DNA from: Coix lacryma-jobi var. lacryma-jobi
Lineage: Eukaryota; Streptophyta; Magnoliopsida; Poales; Poaceae
Direction: 5' to 3'
Assembly: GCA_009763385.1 (NCBI GenBank)
Contig: CM019828.1
Coordinates: 26,873,751 to 26,937,750 of the forward strand
Length of the DNA stretch: 64,000 nucleotides
Made by a program: the position numbers and the translations under genes. Every line of letters starts with the position of its first letter. The first letter of the stretch is position 1. Below the pieces are notes generated by a model. The model was given only the letters and a program-made list of their open reading frames with translations. It did not search any database and was not told where the DNA came from. Positions 32,884 through 44,751 of the stretch are shown in pieces.

Positions 32884-33641
32884 CTAGCCTTCGCTACAAA
32901 AGATGACGTAGTCATTAGCCCATCCTTCCGGCACGCCGCATCCGCTGGCACTGCAACCTTGTCCGTCCTCGTCTGCCGGTGGTACGGGCGGCAGTGCCCC
33001 CAATGGGACTGTTCCGGCCAGTTTCCATGTCACATCATGGACCACCTTGACGGCGTGCACGCGGTACCTAACGCACTCCCGGTTGGTCATGCGGCTGGCC
33101 TGCTTACATCCGACGACGACACCACCCTCGTCCTTGACCTGCCTAATGTAGCGCTCGACTTCTTCCTTCTCCTTGCAACTGTGGTGAAGGATGCCGAGAA
33201 CGTAAGCCGCCGCCTTGTGCCTGACGTCTGCCGCCCATTGGAGCCACTGAGTGCCGAGAGGTGTGCACCATTTCGCGAATACGAACATGATGCTGAGGAT
33301 GAAGCAGACCTCCGGGTTGTTTGCGGCGGCCAGGTTGTCAACAAGAGCGAGGTGGCGGTCGTTCTGGAATCACCTAATGGATTCCTCCCGCTCCAGCGCC
33401 CAGCGCCTCCCGACGGCGGCATCCTTGCACGCCCTGCACATGTCCTGGCATCTGCAAGAAACACAAATGCAGTTCATCACCAAGCTGAAGGTTGCGTAGT
33501 TGGTGTACTAGTGTCACGCACTTACGTCGCTCGTAGGCTGCAGATGTCCTCCATCGGATGCGTGGACGTCTCGGCGATGGTCCCGGTGATCTCGACCAAC
33601 ATGTCGTCCGGGAGAGCTAGCGGGTACCGCCTCGCCGCCAT
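32884..33641 (-). pseudogene. Captured host gene fragment, F-box/SEL1-like, two exons
   Basis: Exon 1 (33641-33526) encodes MAARRYPLALPDDMLVEITG, like the start of a plant F-box domain, and ends in a GTAAGT donor. A 74-bp intron ends TTTCTTGCAG. Exon 2 (33451-32884) continues in phase with CQDMCRACKD, then NNPEVCFILSIMFVF, HKAAAYVLGIL and a Cys-rich end (CSASGCGVPEGW then FCSEG). One TGA (33372-33370) interrupts exon 2. The layout resembles grass F-box proteins with a SEL1-like region and a partial MYND-type finger. That assignment is from memory of the family and moderate. It lies inside the CACTA element, antisense to the transposase, between 194-bp direct repeats. Confidence 0.62.
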
Positions 33642-33947
33642 GGCGCTTGGGATCGAAGATTGAACGCTGCCACCAATGCGAAAGCTCCAGAAGGAAAGAA
33701 AAGATTGGGATTAAATCCCCGCACTAGCGGTCGCCGAAGAAATCGAGGGAAGCGAAGGGACGACGACGAAATCGAGAAGAAAACCCTTGCATCTACGCGT
33801 CTACGGAGTACTCCATATTGAATGCGCACGACCAACAACGATAGGATAGACGCGGCCAGGTAGGCGGAAACGGGCCGGATGGGCTAGATCTGTCGGGCCA
33901 GAACCGAGAAGGATAGGGATTTATTCTTTTTTAATCTCATCAAAGCC

Positions 33948-34141
33948 TTTTTTTTGGCAAAAAAATTGCGCTGGTCGAGGTTTGATCTCACGCCCTGGCG
34001 TCAGTCAAGTAATAGCCTTACCACTGGGCTACACGACCTTTCTTGTGAAAAAGAGAAAGTTACTCTATTTGTAAGGCATAAACATGATAATTGAATGGTG
34101 AGTCTCTTAACTGAATGGATCACAGGTCCTGGGCCATAGAC
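33948..34141. repeat. 194-bp direct repeat, right copy
   Basis: Second copy of 32247-32440, same orientation and length, with its tRNA-like part at 33968-34038. Confidence 0.85.
33968..34038 (-). other. tRNA-like sequence, right copy (not a functional tRNA)
   Basis: The minus strand has TAGCCCAGTGGTAAGGC followed by GGGCGTGAGATCAAACC. It differs from the left copy at several positions, including both putative T-arm sides without restoring pairing. Confidence 0.42.
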
Positions 34142-35467
34142 CCATGATCGGGCAACTATTCGTCGACCTAAACCCCCCATCGAGGACGTGACGGCGCAGG
34201 AGAACTGGCATTGGGATCGAGGGCATCGACTTCCGTGAGGACTGAAGAACAGCACTGACCTTCGTTATGCAGGGAAATCAGGGGCTTTGGGCGCGGGAAA
34301 GGTTTGATTTGTGTTTGAATTTTGGTTGATATAGCATGTGTTTGATGTGTGTTTAGTGCAATCATAGTTAGGGAGTTAATACAACGTTTCTTTTATTGTC
34401 ACAACAGATGGATAGAAGTTGGGTTTATGGGAAACAATTCACACCTGCATATGTGAAGGGAGTTGAAGAGTTTATGAAATTTGTTAGTGAAAGATACCTC
34501 GAAGATGAACACATTCGTTGTCCATGCATCAATTGTCATAATCGAAGGCTGTTACATTAGACTGAAGTAGAAACCCATATACACATTTATGGAATTTCAG
34601 CTACATACACCAGGTGGATTCATCATGGGGAGCCTGCATATGTTGTAATTGATGAGGGTATAGATCAGGAGGTTGAAGAACATGATAATGACTTTGGGAT
34701 ACATGTGGATGGGGATGATGATGTTTACGATGATGATCATGGAGTACCAGAAATGATAGGTGAACTGTATGCAACCGCAGAGGCTGATGGAGAAAAGCCA
34801 AGGTTTGCAAGAGTTCTTGAAGATGCAAAGAAGGCGCTTAGCCCGGGTTCTAGCCATTCAAAATTTTCTTTTATGGTGAGGATGTTGTATATGAAGTCTC
34901 GTTATCGAATCAACAATACAACATTTACTGCAATGATGAAGCTGATGTCAGATGCATACCCTCAGAGTGAGTTGCCAAAATCATATGATGAGGCCAAGAA
35001 ATATCTTAAAGAATTGGGTCTTGCACTCGAAAACATCCATGTGTGCAAGAACAATTGTGTGTTGTTTCGTAAGGATTATGCTAAAAAGAATGCGTGCCCA
35101 GTATGCAAGGAGTCTAGATGGAAAGACGAAACAGGGACGAAGCGGGTTCCACATAAGGTTTTGAGGCATTTTCCACTCTTGCCAAGGTTGAAAAGAATTT
35201 ATGCTTCGAAATGAACTTCGGAGGAAACACAATGGCACAAGAAAGTGAGGAAGCCAGTCGCCAATGTGATGAGACATCCAGCTGATGGAGAAGCATGGAA
35301 GGACTTTGACAGGAGGGAACCAGCTTTTACAAATGATCCGAGGCACCTGAGGCTTGCCTTAGCTACCGACAGATTCAATTCATTTGGCAACATGAGTACA
35401 CAATACAGTATGTGGCCAGTGCTTTTGACACCACTGAATCTCCCACCATGGGAATGCGTAAATCTAG

Positions 35468-36871
35468 TGTTAACACGGAATATTTGCACTATGACAAGTG
35501 GGCCAGCATGGCGCAGGTTCAGGAGAAACCACCACCTGAGGGATTCGGTAGACAGCAAGCACGGTCGGCTAATCCAATCGATTCGGCAAGGCTGTGGAGG
35601 CGACTGGTCAAACGAGGAGTGGATTCAGCAATATGGCGCTGCGGTCGGCTACCTCAGGCTAAGTCGGTTTGCGACAAATACGGCATGTCAGAAGATTTGG
35701 CAACAAGAGATCTCGTCATTGTTAGCACGAGCCGATTATTAAGGGAGGCTTGGAGCGGAAGGCATCATATTTTAGATAGTTTCCTGATTTTATCGTTGTA
35801 ATCGTATCCTCCTAGGACTCGTAGAGCACCAGGGTATAAATATAAACCCCGGAACCACTGTAAACAGGTGAACAATCAATACAACCAACCCGGCCCCGTG
35901 CCATCTTCAAGTCCAAGTCGTGTCGTCGTGTTCTTCGAGAGGAGTCATCGATCCGTCGACCTCCGTAAGTCCCGACAACCTTGTTATCATGTCTAGCATC
36001 GTGCGGCGGATTTAGATTTGATGCAAGTAGTCTCGTATGTTTGGCTTAGTATCATGCGGTGGATTTAAGCTAATGACGGGAAGTTTTTGCTTATGCCTTG
36101 TATCGTGCGGCGGATTAAGACATGGGTAAAAATAGTTATCGGCTCTATTAGATTTGGCAATCTATTAGATTCATTAAGTTACCATGTGTTTGCTCTATGT
36201 TTAATGTTTTATGTATATCTGCAACACTCTTTTGCCCAATCTAGATCTCGCTCGGTTCGGCTCTGTCTTTTATAGATCTATCCTGTTCTTTCATATTCAT
36301 TATTGTAGAGTCTTCCATGCAGTAGATCTATCGTCCGTAATAGCCGATTTGATCGTATCTAGATTGCCACGTGGTGAGGGTTCATGCACGTTAAGTACGT
36401 TTGATCTATGACAAGGCTAGGCGTCGTGCGGCAGGCGCAGGCTTTAGATTAGTTTAATCATGCTTGATTTGCATGTTCAATCCCCATGGACCCCAACTCG
36501 GTTGCACAATCGAGATTGGTTAAACTTTAATTCATAGTTAATATACCATGCAAGTACAATTCTCATGCAAACGTATTCGGCAACTTGTTATTCACGTAAC
36601 TTCGTTCATACTGCCGAATGATCTTTAAACCTATTGGCAGATAGCTTTCATAGCTATATGTCGTCGTAAGTGGCTTCAGGGCCGTACATCTTGGAACTGT
36701 CTGGTCATACCCAGCATGTTCCAGCTTTGTATTTAACAGTTTACCTCCTTTGTTAGTTGCAGGGCAAACTGACTGGCACACACCGGACTTCTGAGCACCC
36801 GGGCCACGTTTGAAGCTAGCTCCTCCGGCTTGCTGTGTGATTGGCACAGTGCGTCACTTTCGGTGTCAACA
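35468..36871 (+). repeat. Tat element 1, 5' LTR
   Basis: Starts TGTTAACACGGAAT and ends CGGTGTCAACA. A TATAAATATAAA box lies at 35835-35846. Short frames across it are incidental. Confidence 0.95.
35835..35846 (+). promoter_or_regulatory. TATA box of the Tat element 1 LTR
   Basis: TATAAATATAAA in AGGGTATAAATATAAACCCC, repeated at 48585-48596 in the 3' LTR. It should drive the gag-pol transcript. Confidence 0.75.
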
Positions 36872-36878
36872 CACTTTT

Positions 36879-36896
36879 TGGCATGCCCGGTGGGAC
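36879..36896 (+). promoter_or_regulatory. Primer binding site of Tat element 1
   Basis: TGGCATGCCCGGTGGGAC lies seven bases after the 5' LTR. The position and the TGG start fit a PBS. I do not assign the tRNA. Confidence 0.7.
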
Positions 36897-36913
36897 ACTT
36901 TTTTCCTGCAGCA

Positions 36914-39900
36914 ATGGTCGAAGTCACTGAAGCCGAGGCCAGCAACAAGGCGGGGCTCGTGCAGGTGCAGCTCACTGAACTACCCGACGAGTACAAAGAG
37001 CAGGTGGATAATGCTTGTGCCGAATTCCAGGCCAAGTGCCTAGAAGCCTTTTCCAAGAACAAGAGCGGAAAGGTTCGCCGTCTGCACGATCTGCCGAAGC
37101 CCGTCCAGCTCAACCCGAATGATCCCGGGGATGCAGAGGCAGTGCTGAAAATGTCTCACATAGTCAACGAAGCTGTCTCTGGTGCCATCAGTCGCATGCA
37201 TGGGGCGTTTCTCAACACTTTCTGCACCATCATGATCGCCCAATTTGGCCCCAAGGCCAATGAATTCATGAAGGCGGAGTTTGGCCCTATAGCGGGGCCA
37301 CATCTTTTCAACCTGCCGGATCACCTCAAGGGGGCAGGAGCTGCTGGTGAGGAGGCCCCGCCTAAGGCTCAATCAAGCGGGATGACCATTCAAGAGAAGC
37401 ACACGCCAGAGGGCCAATTGCCGACCATGGGTCAGCTCACGTTCGGCACTAAGGGTCAGCCGCCAGAGTCAACACGCAAGATCTCCTCGCAAACCTATAG
37501 GCTCATAAAGGACTACTACGGAAACGGGTACCATGAGATGCTTGAGCCTCACAACATAGAGGGCGCCCCACATCCAGGATATGGGAAGCCGACGGCCGAA
37601 AAGACCGCCGACTCTAATGTAGCGCACTTTCGGCCTGAAGCCTAAGGGCACTTATGCTTACAGGTCTCCGTTCCTCGAATGGTTCCACCGTGTGGCTCTG
37701 CCGCCCAGAGTCAAAGTGCCGACAGACCTGTCCAAGTTCTCCAGCTTAGACGACACCAGCACGGTGGAGCACGTCAGTCGTTATCTGCTCCAGCTTGGGG
37801 AGGCCAATACCGAAGATGCCTTCAGGGTTCGGTACTTCCCGTCGTCACTCACTGGACCGGCATTCGCATGGTTCACGTCACTACCGCCGGGCTCTATTCT
37901 CTCTTGGGCAGACTTGGAACAAAAGTTCCATACACACTTCTACACGGGCACCAAGGAGAAGAAACTGGTGGACATCATGTACATGCGCCAAAGGCCAAAT
38001 GAGACACCACAGGACTACCTGCGCAGGTTCAGGGAAGTCAAGAGCCAGTGCTTCGGCATGCACCTGCCGGACGATCAGCTTCCACCATTGGCCGTGGCAG
38101 GCATGCTCCCGAGCATTAGGGACAAGCTGTTCGGTCAAGAGTTTGAAGACTTGGGTCATCTCTCTCGCCGGCTGAATGAGATGACTATCCAAGCGCAAGG
38201 CTTCCGGAGGGAAGGGCGCTTCCAGAAGGACAATGTCGCGGCCCAGATGTATCAGGCTTTCCTGGATGAAGCCGATGACTACACCGACGCTGAAGATGAG
38301 GTGGCCGCTGCAGAGCTCAACTGGGACAAGGAGCCGACCTAGGCCAACAAGCAATGGCTGCGCCAGCAGAAGGGGGCATACGACTTTGACATCACCAAGG
38401 CCGACAAGCTCTTCGAGTTCCTGGTCGCCGAAGGGAGAATCAGGCTACCCCCGGATCACCCGATGCTGCGTCCTGGAGGGATCAAGGACAAGAAGTACTG
38501 CGGTTTCCACAACACTAACACTCATTCTATTAATGATTGTCGTGTGTTCAGGACAAGGATCTAGAAGGCCATCCAGGACGGCCACATCAAGTTCAATGGC
38601 AAGATGAAGATCGATGCTAACCCCTTCGCCCAGAACGCCGTGTTCTTCTCAGTGAACATGGTAGCTCCAGAGGACCCCAGGGGCAAGGGCAAAGTCAAAG
38701 TCCTCACCTCCGACAAAGCGCGCGAGTCTGGCACAGTGGACCCCGATCGGCAGATAACCAGCGATGAATTCCGGCAGCGTACCCAGACCACGAATAGTCG
38801 ATATGAGCATGGGGAGTCATCTTCCAGGCGCAGGCCTACCCACAGGGACCTCCTCAACAAGTGGCGCCGGGAAGGAGAGAAAGAGCGGAGGCGTCTCCAA
38901 CGCGAGGAACAGAGATTCGCAGAAGAATATCAGCGTGAAGACGGTCACACAGAGGAGTACCGGTACCGTCTGGAGGAGAGGGCCTACCGCAGAGAACAGG
39001 CCTACCACAGGGAGCAGGAACGCCGCCAAGAGCAGGAGCAGGCTCACTGGGAATGCCCGTTCTTCCGCCACTGCTGGAACGAAGGCTTGAAGCTGCCTGT
39101 CGTCAATAACTGCCCTGAGTGCAGCGATCAGTACAAGGGGTATAAGCAGGCTCGAGTCAACCGTCGTGCCGTCCACGAAAGATTGGGAGCACGCATCCCA
39201 ATGGACGATCGGCGCCTAAAAATGGAGAGCCCGGATCGGCAAGCCAAAAGATATGTCGATCAGGAGTGGGCGCACCACCAGGACGACAGCGAGGAGGCAC
39301 AGCCCCGCCCATATAGGTGGCAGAAGGGGCAGTGGTGCCCGCCAGGGCTCAGAAAGAGCCAGAAAAGGAGGGTGCAGCGCCTTCGGAATAGGGAGTTGGA
39401 AGAAGCAGCTACCGATGGGAAGAAGCAAGAGTGGCGCCCAAAGGAAAAGCCAGACGACACCGACAAAGGCGCTGACGTGGCCATGACTTTCTTCCTTCCC
39501 CTGGAATTCATGGCTCCTGCCGGCCGGGGGGCACAGGACGAGGTGTATTCGGACTCAGACGAGGCCGAGCACAACGAGCTCGCGGCACAACTCGTGTTGT
39601 CTCAGAAGGCAGCATTTGACAAACCAGCCAAGCATCGGCATTTAAAGCCGTTGTATGTCAAGGGGTACGTCAACGGAAAGCCGCTGACCAAGATGTTTGT
39701 CGATGGCGGCGCAGCGATCAACATCATGCCTTACGCCACCTTCAGAAAGCTGGGCATGAACGGTGAAGATCTGCTCAAAACGGACATGATACTCCGTGAC
39801 TTTGCCGGCAATCCCTCTGACACTCGGGGTGCCGTGCACGTGGAACTGATGATTGGATCCAAGACGCTCATCACGACCTTCTTTGTCATTGATGGCAAGG

Positions 39901-40172
39901 GGGCATATAGCCTGCTTTTGGGCAGGGATTGGATCCATGCCAACTGCTGCATACCTTCGACCATGCACCAAATACTCATTCAGTGGGTTGGAGATGACAT
40001 CGAGATTGTCCAAGCTGACGACTCGGTGAGTGTTGCTACCATTGAGCCCACTTACTGGGAATTCGACGGAGTAGATTGCTTCTCCGATCGTGTGTGGGGA
40101 GAAGGTCCTGTCAACGTCTACGACAGGGATCAACAGCCGATCCAAGCAATCGGCTCTCAAAGCTTCTTTTAG
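36914..40172 (+). pseudogene. Tat element 1 gag-protease, broken by one frameshift and two TAG
   Basis: ATG 36914 opens a 244-codon frame (MVEVTEAEASNKAG) ending at 37645. The next frame takes over near 37640. The Ty3 capsid core (RYFPSSLTGPAFAWFTSLPP, HTHFYTGTKEKKLVDI) lies at 37692-38342. In-frame TAG codons at 38340 and 38562 separate it from 38604-40172. That part has a highly charged Arg/Glu repeat region, CPFFRHCWN and CPECSDQYKGY, and a protease with FVDGGAAINIMPY (Asp codon at 39702) and LLGRDWIH. A TAG at 40170-40172 separates it from pol in the same frame. Tat elements often keep such a stop before pol, so this last one may be functional, unlike the two in gag. Confidence 0.87.
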
Positions 40173-43100
40173 ATGGATAACCCAACCGACAACAGCGAGG
40201 GCAAACTGGGACGTGGCTTCACATCGGCCGACAAGCTGGAAGAAGTGGATGTTGGCGACACAAGTAAAAAGAGGCCGATGTTCATAAGTTCTAGTTTAGA
40301 CCCTGATTTTAGAGTGCAATTAGTAGATCTTTTAAAAGAGTTCAAAGACTGTTTTGCGTGGGACTACACAGAGATGCCCGGATTAGATCGGTCCATTGTT
40401 GAGCATAAGTTGCCGATCAAACCTGGATACCGCCCATACAAACAACCTCCACGCAGGATCTACAAGGAGGAGGTATTGGCCGACGTGAAAAAGGAAGTGG
40501 AAAGATTACTAGAAGCTAACTTCATTCGGCCGTGTCGATATGCGGAATGGATCTCCAATATTGTCCCGGTGTACAAGAAGAATGGGAAGATGAGAGTCTG
40601 CATCGACTTCAGGAACCTCAACAAAGCCACTCCTATGGACGGTTATCCAATGCCGGTGGCCGATTTGCTAGTAGATGCTTCGGCCGGTTTTGAAATTATA
40701 AGCTTTATGGATGGCAATGCAGGTTACAACCAGATCTTCATGGCTGCAGAGGATGTAGGAAAAACCGCCTTCAGGTGCCCCGGCCATATAGGTTTGTTTG
40801 AATGGATTGTCATGACTTTTGGTTTGAAAAATGCCGGTGCTAGTTACCAGCGAGCCATGAATTACATATTCCATGAGCTGATCGGCAAAATCGTAGAGAT
40901 CTACATTGATGACGTGGTGGTCAAATCCAGAGGCAAAGAAAGACACTTAGCCGATTTAAGGAAGACCTTGGAGTGCACAAGGAAACACGGTTTAAAGATG
41001 AATCCAACCAAGTGTGCATTTGGGGTGTCGGCTGGTGAGTTTCTAGGATTCTTGGTCCACAAAAGGGGCATCGAAGTCGGCAAGAAGAGCATGGAAGCAA
41101 TTGATAAGGTAGTGCCGCCGACCAATCTCAAAGAACTGCAATCACTGCTCGGCAAGATCAACTTTGTCAGAAGGTTCATATCCAACTTGTCCGAGCGCGT
41201 GCTGCCATTTTCTCCACTGTTGAAGCTCAAGAAAGATCAGGAGTTCGTGTGGGGTGACGTGCAACAAAAGGCTTTCGATGAAATCAAAGAATACATGAAG
41301 GCACCACCAGTATTGGTCCCTCCACAACTCGACAAGCCTTTCAAGTTGTACGTGGCGGCCGACAACCTAACAATAGGGTCGGCCCTCATGCAAGAATTCG
41401 AAGGAAAAGAGAGAGTCGTAGCCTATCTTGGCCGAAAGCTACTGGACCCCGAAAAGAGGTATTTGGCTACGGAAAAGTTGTGCTTGTGCGTTTTCTATTC
41501 CTGTGCCAAGTTTCGGCACTATCTGTTGAATGCCGAATGCGTGGTAGTATCAGAGTTTGATGTAATCAAGCACATGTTATCAATGCCGATTTTAAGTGGA
41601 AGGATCGGTAAATGGGTTTTAGCTCTTTCTGAATTTGATTTGCGTTTTGAATCGGCAAAGGCTGTTAAAGGCCAGATTATGGCTGATTTCGTCACTCACC
41701 ATCGTGATCCTAACGCTAACATAGTAACCATTGCCCCCTGGGCATTGTTTTTTGATGGATCATCGTGTAGCAAAGGTGGTGGAGTCGGGATCATGTTGAT
41801 TTCTCCCAAGGGGGCACCTTTCAAATACTCTATACCGATCGAGTACCCGGTGACTAATAATCAAGCGGAGTATGAGGCACTGCTTCGAGGATTGCGGTTG
41901 CTTGTGGACGTTAAGGCAGATGCCGTGGAGATCTTCGGTGACTCGGAGTTGGTGATCAGGCAGCTGACAGGTGAGTACGAGTGCAAAAACGACACGCTGC
42001 AGGAATATCTCGAAGGTTGCCAAGAGCTCCTTAAACAGTTTCGATCAGCAACCTTGCAACATATTCCTAGGGGGCAAAACGAAGAAGCAAACCAGTTGGC
42101 TCAGGCAGCATCCGGGTATAGGGAGAATCAAAACATTTTTGCACTTGAGGAAGAGCAAACAACCCCAGGAGATGATCAAGTAATCCCAAGTGATAATCAG
42201 GCAATTGAAGACTGGAGAGACAATATTGCCGATTACCTCAGGGACCCATCCAGAAAAGTCTCCCGAAAACTCAGGTACAAGGCTCTTAAGTTTACGCTCT
42301 TGGACAATCGATTGTACTACAAATCCATAGATGGGGTTTTGCTTAAGTGCCTGAACCAAGACGAGGCTAGGAAACTGATGTATGAGGTGCACGAAGGCGT
42401 ATGTGGTGCACACCAGTCAGCTCACCGTATGAGATGGATAATCAGGAGGACTGGATATTTTTGGCCGACTATGCTCGAAGATTGCTTTGAATACTACAGA
42501 GGTTGTCAGGATTGCCAGCGATTCGGCAATGTGCAAAGGGCCCCAGCATCGGCCATGAATCCGATCATTAAGCCTTGGCCTTTCAGAGGGTGGGGCATTG
42601 ATTTGATCGGCCAGATCCACCCTCCATCTAGCAAGGGACATAAGTTTGTTCTGTTAGCCACGGATTATTTCACTAAGTGGGTTGAAGCCATCCCATTGAA
42701 GAAGGTGACGTCAGAGAACATGGTGTCCTTCGTCAGGGAGCATATCATTTACCGATTCGGCATTCCTCAGTCCATCACTACCGATCAGGGAACTCAGTTC
42801 ACTTCCTCTGAGTTTTGTGACTTTGCCGAAGGGATGGGGATTAAACTCTATAATTCTTCCCCTTATTATGCACAGGCCAATGGGCAGGCAGAAGCTTCTA
42901 ACAAAATCATGATTAAGATTATTCAGAAGAAGATCGAAGAAAAACCTAAAAGGTGGCACTTGGTACTCAACGAAGCTTTGTGGGCTTACCGAATGGCTTG
43001 TCATGGGTCGACTCAAACGTCACCATACGAGTTGGTCTATGGGCATCACGCAGTGCTACCATGGGAGTTGCAATCGGGATCAAGACGAATTACATTGCAT

Positions 43101-43469
43101 GGCGACCTAGCTAAAAAAGATTATAAAGATTTGATGATGGATGAGCTAGAGGATTTGCATTTGATTCGTCTCAAAGCCTTGGAAAATATTGAAAGGAACA
43201 AGATACGCGTTGCCAAGTACTACAACTCGAAAGTGAAAGAAAAAGGATTCGAAGAAGGAGACTTGGTTTGGAAAATTATCTTGCCGATCGGTACCAAAGA
43301 CAAGGTATTCGGCAAATGGTCCCCTAACTGGGAAGGGCCTTTTCGGGTTCTGAGGTGTGTTTCCGGTAACGCGTACATTCTAAAAACCCTCCAAGGAGAA
43401 GAGTTTGCTAGGGCGATTAATGGACGTTATCTAAAGAGATTTCATCCTAGCGTGGAGGTCGGTGCATAG
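40173..43469 (+). CDS. Tat element 1 pol: RT, RNase H, archaeal-type RNase H, integrase (complete)
   Basis: An uninterrupted 1098-codon frame directly follows the TAG at 40170 in the same register. Reverse transcriptase spans about residues 100-310 with MRVCIDFRNLN and the catalytic YIDD at 244-247. RNase H follows. A second RNase H starts near residue 521 (WALFFDGSS, Asp 528; NNQAEYEALLRGL; GDSELV), the feature typical of Tat elements. The integrase zinc finger starts near 740. The core carries Asp 810 (WGIDLIG), Asp 871 (TTDQGTQF) and Glu 907 (GQAEAS), spaced D-x60-D-x35-E. The C terminus reads NWEGPFRVLRCV and has no chromodomain. All catalytic residues are present. Confidence 0.95.
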   Translation: MDNPTDNSEGKLGRGFTSADKLEEVDVGDTSKKRPMFISSSLDPDFRVQLVDLLKEFKDCFAWDYTEMPGLDRSIVEHKLPIKPGYRPYKQPPRRIYKEEVLADVKKEVERLLEANFIRPCRYAEWISNIVPVYKKNGKMRVCIDFRNLNKATPMDGYPMPVADLLVDASAGFEIISFMDGNAGYNQIFMAAEDVGKTAFRCPGHIGLFEWIVMTFGLKNAGASYQRAMNYIFHELIGKIVEIYIDDVVVKSRGKERHLADLRKTLECTRKHGLKMNPTKCAFGVSAGEFLGFLVHKRGIEVGKKSMEAIDKVVPPTNLKELQSLLGKINFVRRFISNLSERVLPFSPLLKLKKDQEFVWGDVQQKAFDEIKEYMKAPPVLVPPQLDKPFKLYVAADNLTIGSALMQEFEGKERVVAYLGRKLLDPEKRYLATEKLCLCVFYSCAKFRHYLLNAECVVVSEFDVIKHMLSMPILSGRIGKWVLALSEFDLRFESAKAVKGQIMADFVTHHRDPNANIVTIAPWALFFDGSSCSKGGGVGIMLISPKGAPFKYSIPIEYPVTNNQAEYEALLRGLRLLVDVKADAVEIFGDSELVIRQLTGEYECKNDTLQEYLEGCQELLKQFRSATLQHIPRGQNEEANQLAQAASGYRENQNIFALEEEQTTPGDDQVIPSDNQAIEDWRDNIADYLRDPSRKVSRKLRYKALKFTLLDNRLYYKSIDGVLLKCLNQDEARKLMYEVHEGVCGAHQSAHRMRWIIRRTGYFWPTMLEDCFEYYRGCQDCQRFGNVQRAPASAMNPIIKPWPFRGWGIDLIGQIHPPSSKGHKFVLLATDYFTKWVEAIPLKKVTSENMVSFVREHIIYRFGIPQSITTDQGTQFTSSEFCDFAEGMGIKLYNSSPYYAQANGQAEASNKIMIKIIQKKIEEKPKRWHLVLNEALWAYRMACHGSTQTSPYELVYGHHAVLPWELQSGSRRITLHGDLAKKDYKDLMMDELEDLHLIRLKALENIERNKIRVAKYYNSKVKEKGFEEGDLVWKIILPIGTKDKVFGKWSPNWEGPFRVLRCVSGNAYILKTLQGEEFARAINGRYLKRFHPSVEVGA

Positions 43470-43756
43470 TGGAATCAAGATCTTGCGGGTACCGACGACC
43501 GATACGAAGTTATATCGCCCTTAGCACAAAAATGGCCGATAGAGTCTATCGCCCTTAGAGCAAAAAAAATGGCCGGCACGGCATGTGTCGCCTTTAGCGC
43601 AAAAACGCAAAAATACAGGGCCAAGTGCACGCGGTGCTGTGCAATCGGCTAGATAAATCAAACACTCAACAAGCACAGGACGGGAGAACAGGTTGTACAC
43701 ACGAACGTGGTAGAGTGGAGCATTGTTCATAGTGGGGGCTGTGCAAAAGGTGTAGA
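43470..43756. other. Convergent intergenic region of Tat element 1
   Basis: 287 bp separate the end of pol (plus) from the end of the first antisense gene (minus). It contains three copies of a phrase like ATCGCCCTTAGCACAAAAATGG. I see no gene. Confidence 0.6.
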
Positions 43757-44639
43757 TCAGTTACCGAACACCCTGTTGATGACCGTCTGCGGGTTGGTGA
43801 CTATGGTGAGGGCGTGGGCATGATCCTCGTAGGATTCCAGAAAATCGTCGATCTGTGCGACATCTTCTGGGGATGCCCCGCCGGGGAAGCCAACCGGCAC
43901 CACGGAGAAGTCCTCCTCCGTGCGGACCGTCAGCGCCGATAGCCCCAGCGCCACGCCGTGGTGCACGCCCTGCAAGGCGACCTGCTCGACGCGGCCATGC
44001 ACATTGGCCAGGCGCGCCTCGGCGGTGTCGCCCTGGGCGTTCACCCGATCTGCGACGGCGTTCGCCGCCATCTTCAGGCGCTCCAGCTCTTCAGACAGCG
44101 CTGTGAACGACGAGTTGAAATGGATTGGTTAAAAGATCAACAAGAACGACCGAAAGCCAATCTAGGATTGGGTGTTCATACCCGTGATTGCGTCGCAGAA
44201 CTGCCGGCGCTGGTCCTCCCACTCCAGCTGATCGATCCCGTACTGCTTCGAGACGGCGGCCAGCTCCTCCCGGGACTCATCCCACAGCGCCATGAAGTTC
44301 AAGGCGTCGTTGTGGTCGTAGAGGTCGTCGTCAGAATCCCGGTCTGGGTTCACCTCCCAAGGATGGGAGTGGTAGGAGAGGTCGTCGGAGGAGGTCGACG
44401 AACCCGATTGCGGAGCTCCTGGCCCTCCCGTTGCTGGAGAAGGCCTGGCGTGCCCACCGGCGGTGGAGATAACGGGAATCCTGCCGGCAAACAGTGACAG
44501 GGTGTAAGCGGGGTTTTCAAGAAAGTGCCACAAAGGGCGTAGGCGAGAAGTCCTACCCGCGCTGACGGAGGCGCCGAGCATGACTCCCTTTGGCCTCCTC
44601 AGTCGCCGGGCGCTTGCCGCGACCATCGTGGCTCGCCAT
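43757..44639 (-). CDS. Antisense cargo gene of Tat element 1, three exons, unknown function
   Basis: Exons 44639-44557, 44480-44182 and 44100-43757 join in phase (83, 299 and 344 nt) into a 241-residue protein. Donors are GG/GTAGGA and GG/GTATGA; acceptors are CCGGCAG and TTCACAG. The protein starts MASHDGRGKRPATEEAKGSH, has a Ser/acidic middle (SGSSTSSDDLSYHSHPWEV, DRDSDDDLYDHNDALNFM), a short coiled coil (LSEELERLKMAANAVADRV) and a hydrophobic end. A TATA box lies at 44752-44757, 113 bp upstream. I do not recognise the family. It ends tail to tail with pol. No stop or frameshift is seen in the exons. Confidence 0.68.
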
Positions 44640-44751
44640 TGTACTTGGAGAATTAGGGTTTCCTGGGGCGGAGCGAGCAAGGAAGCCAAAGCGGCGAGAG
44701 TACTAGAGAAGCAAAGGCGAGATGAGGAAGAAGGCAAGCCTCCGGGGGCAA

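Noticed and set aside
38817..40160. Minus-strand ORFs over the Tat 1 gag-protease
   Set aside because: They mirror the plus-strand protease and charged region, which carry the real motifs.
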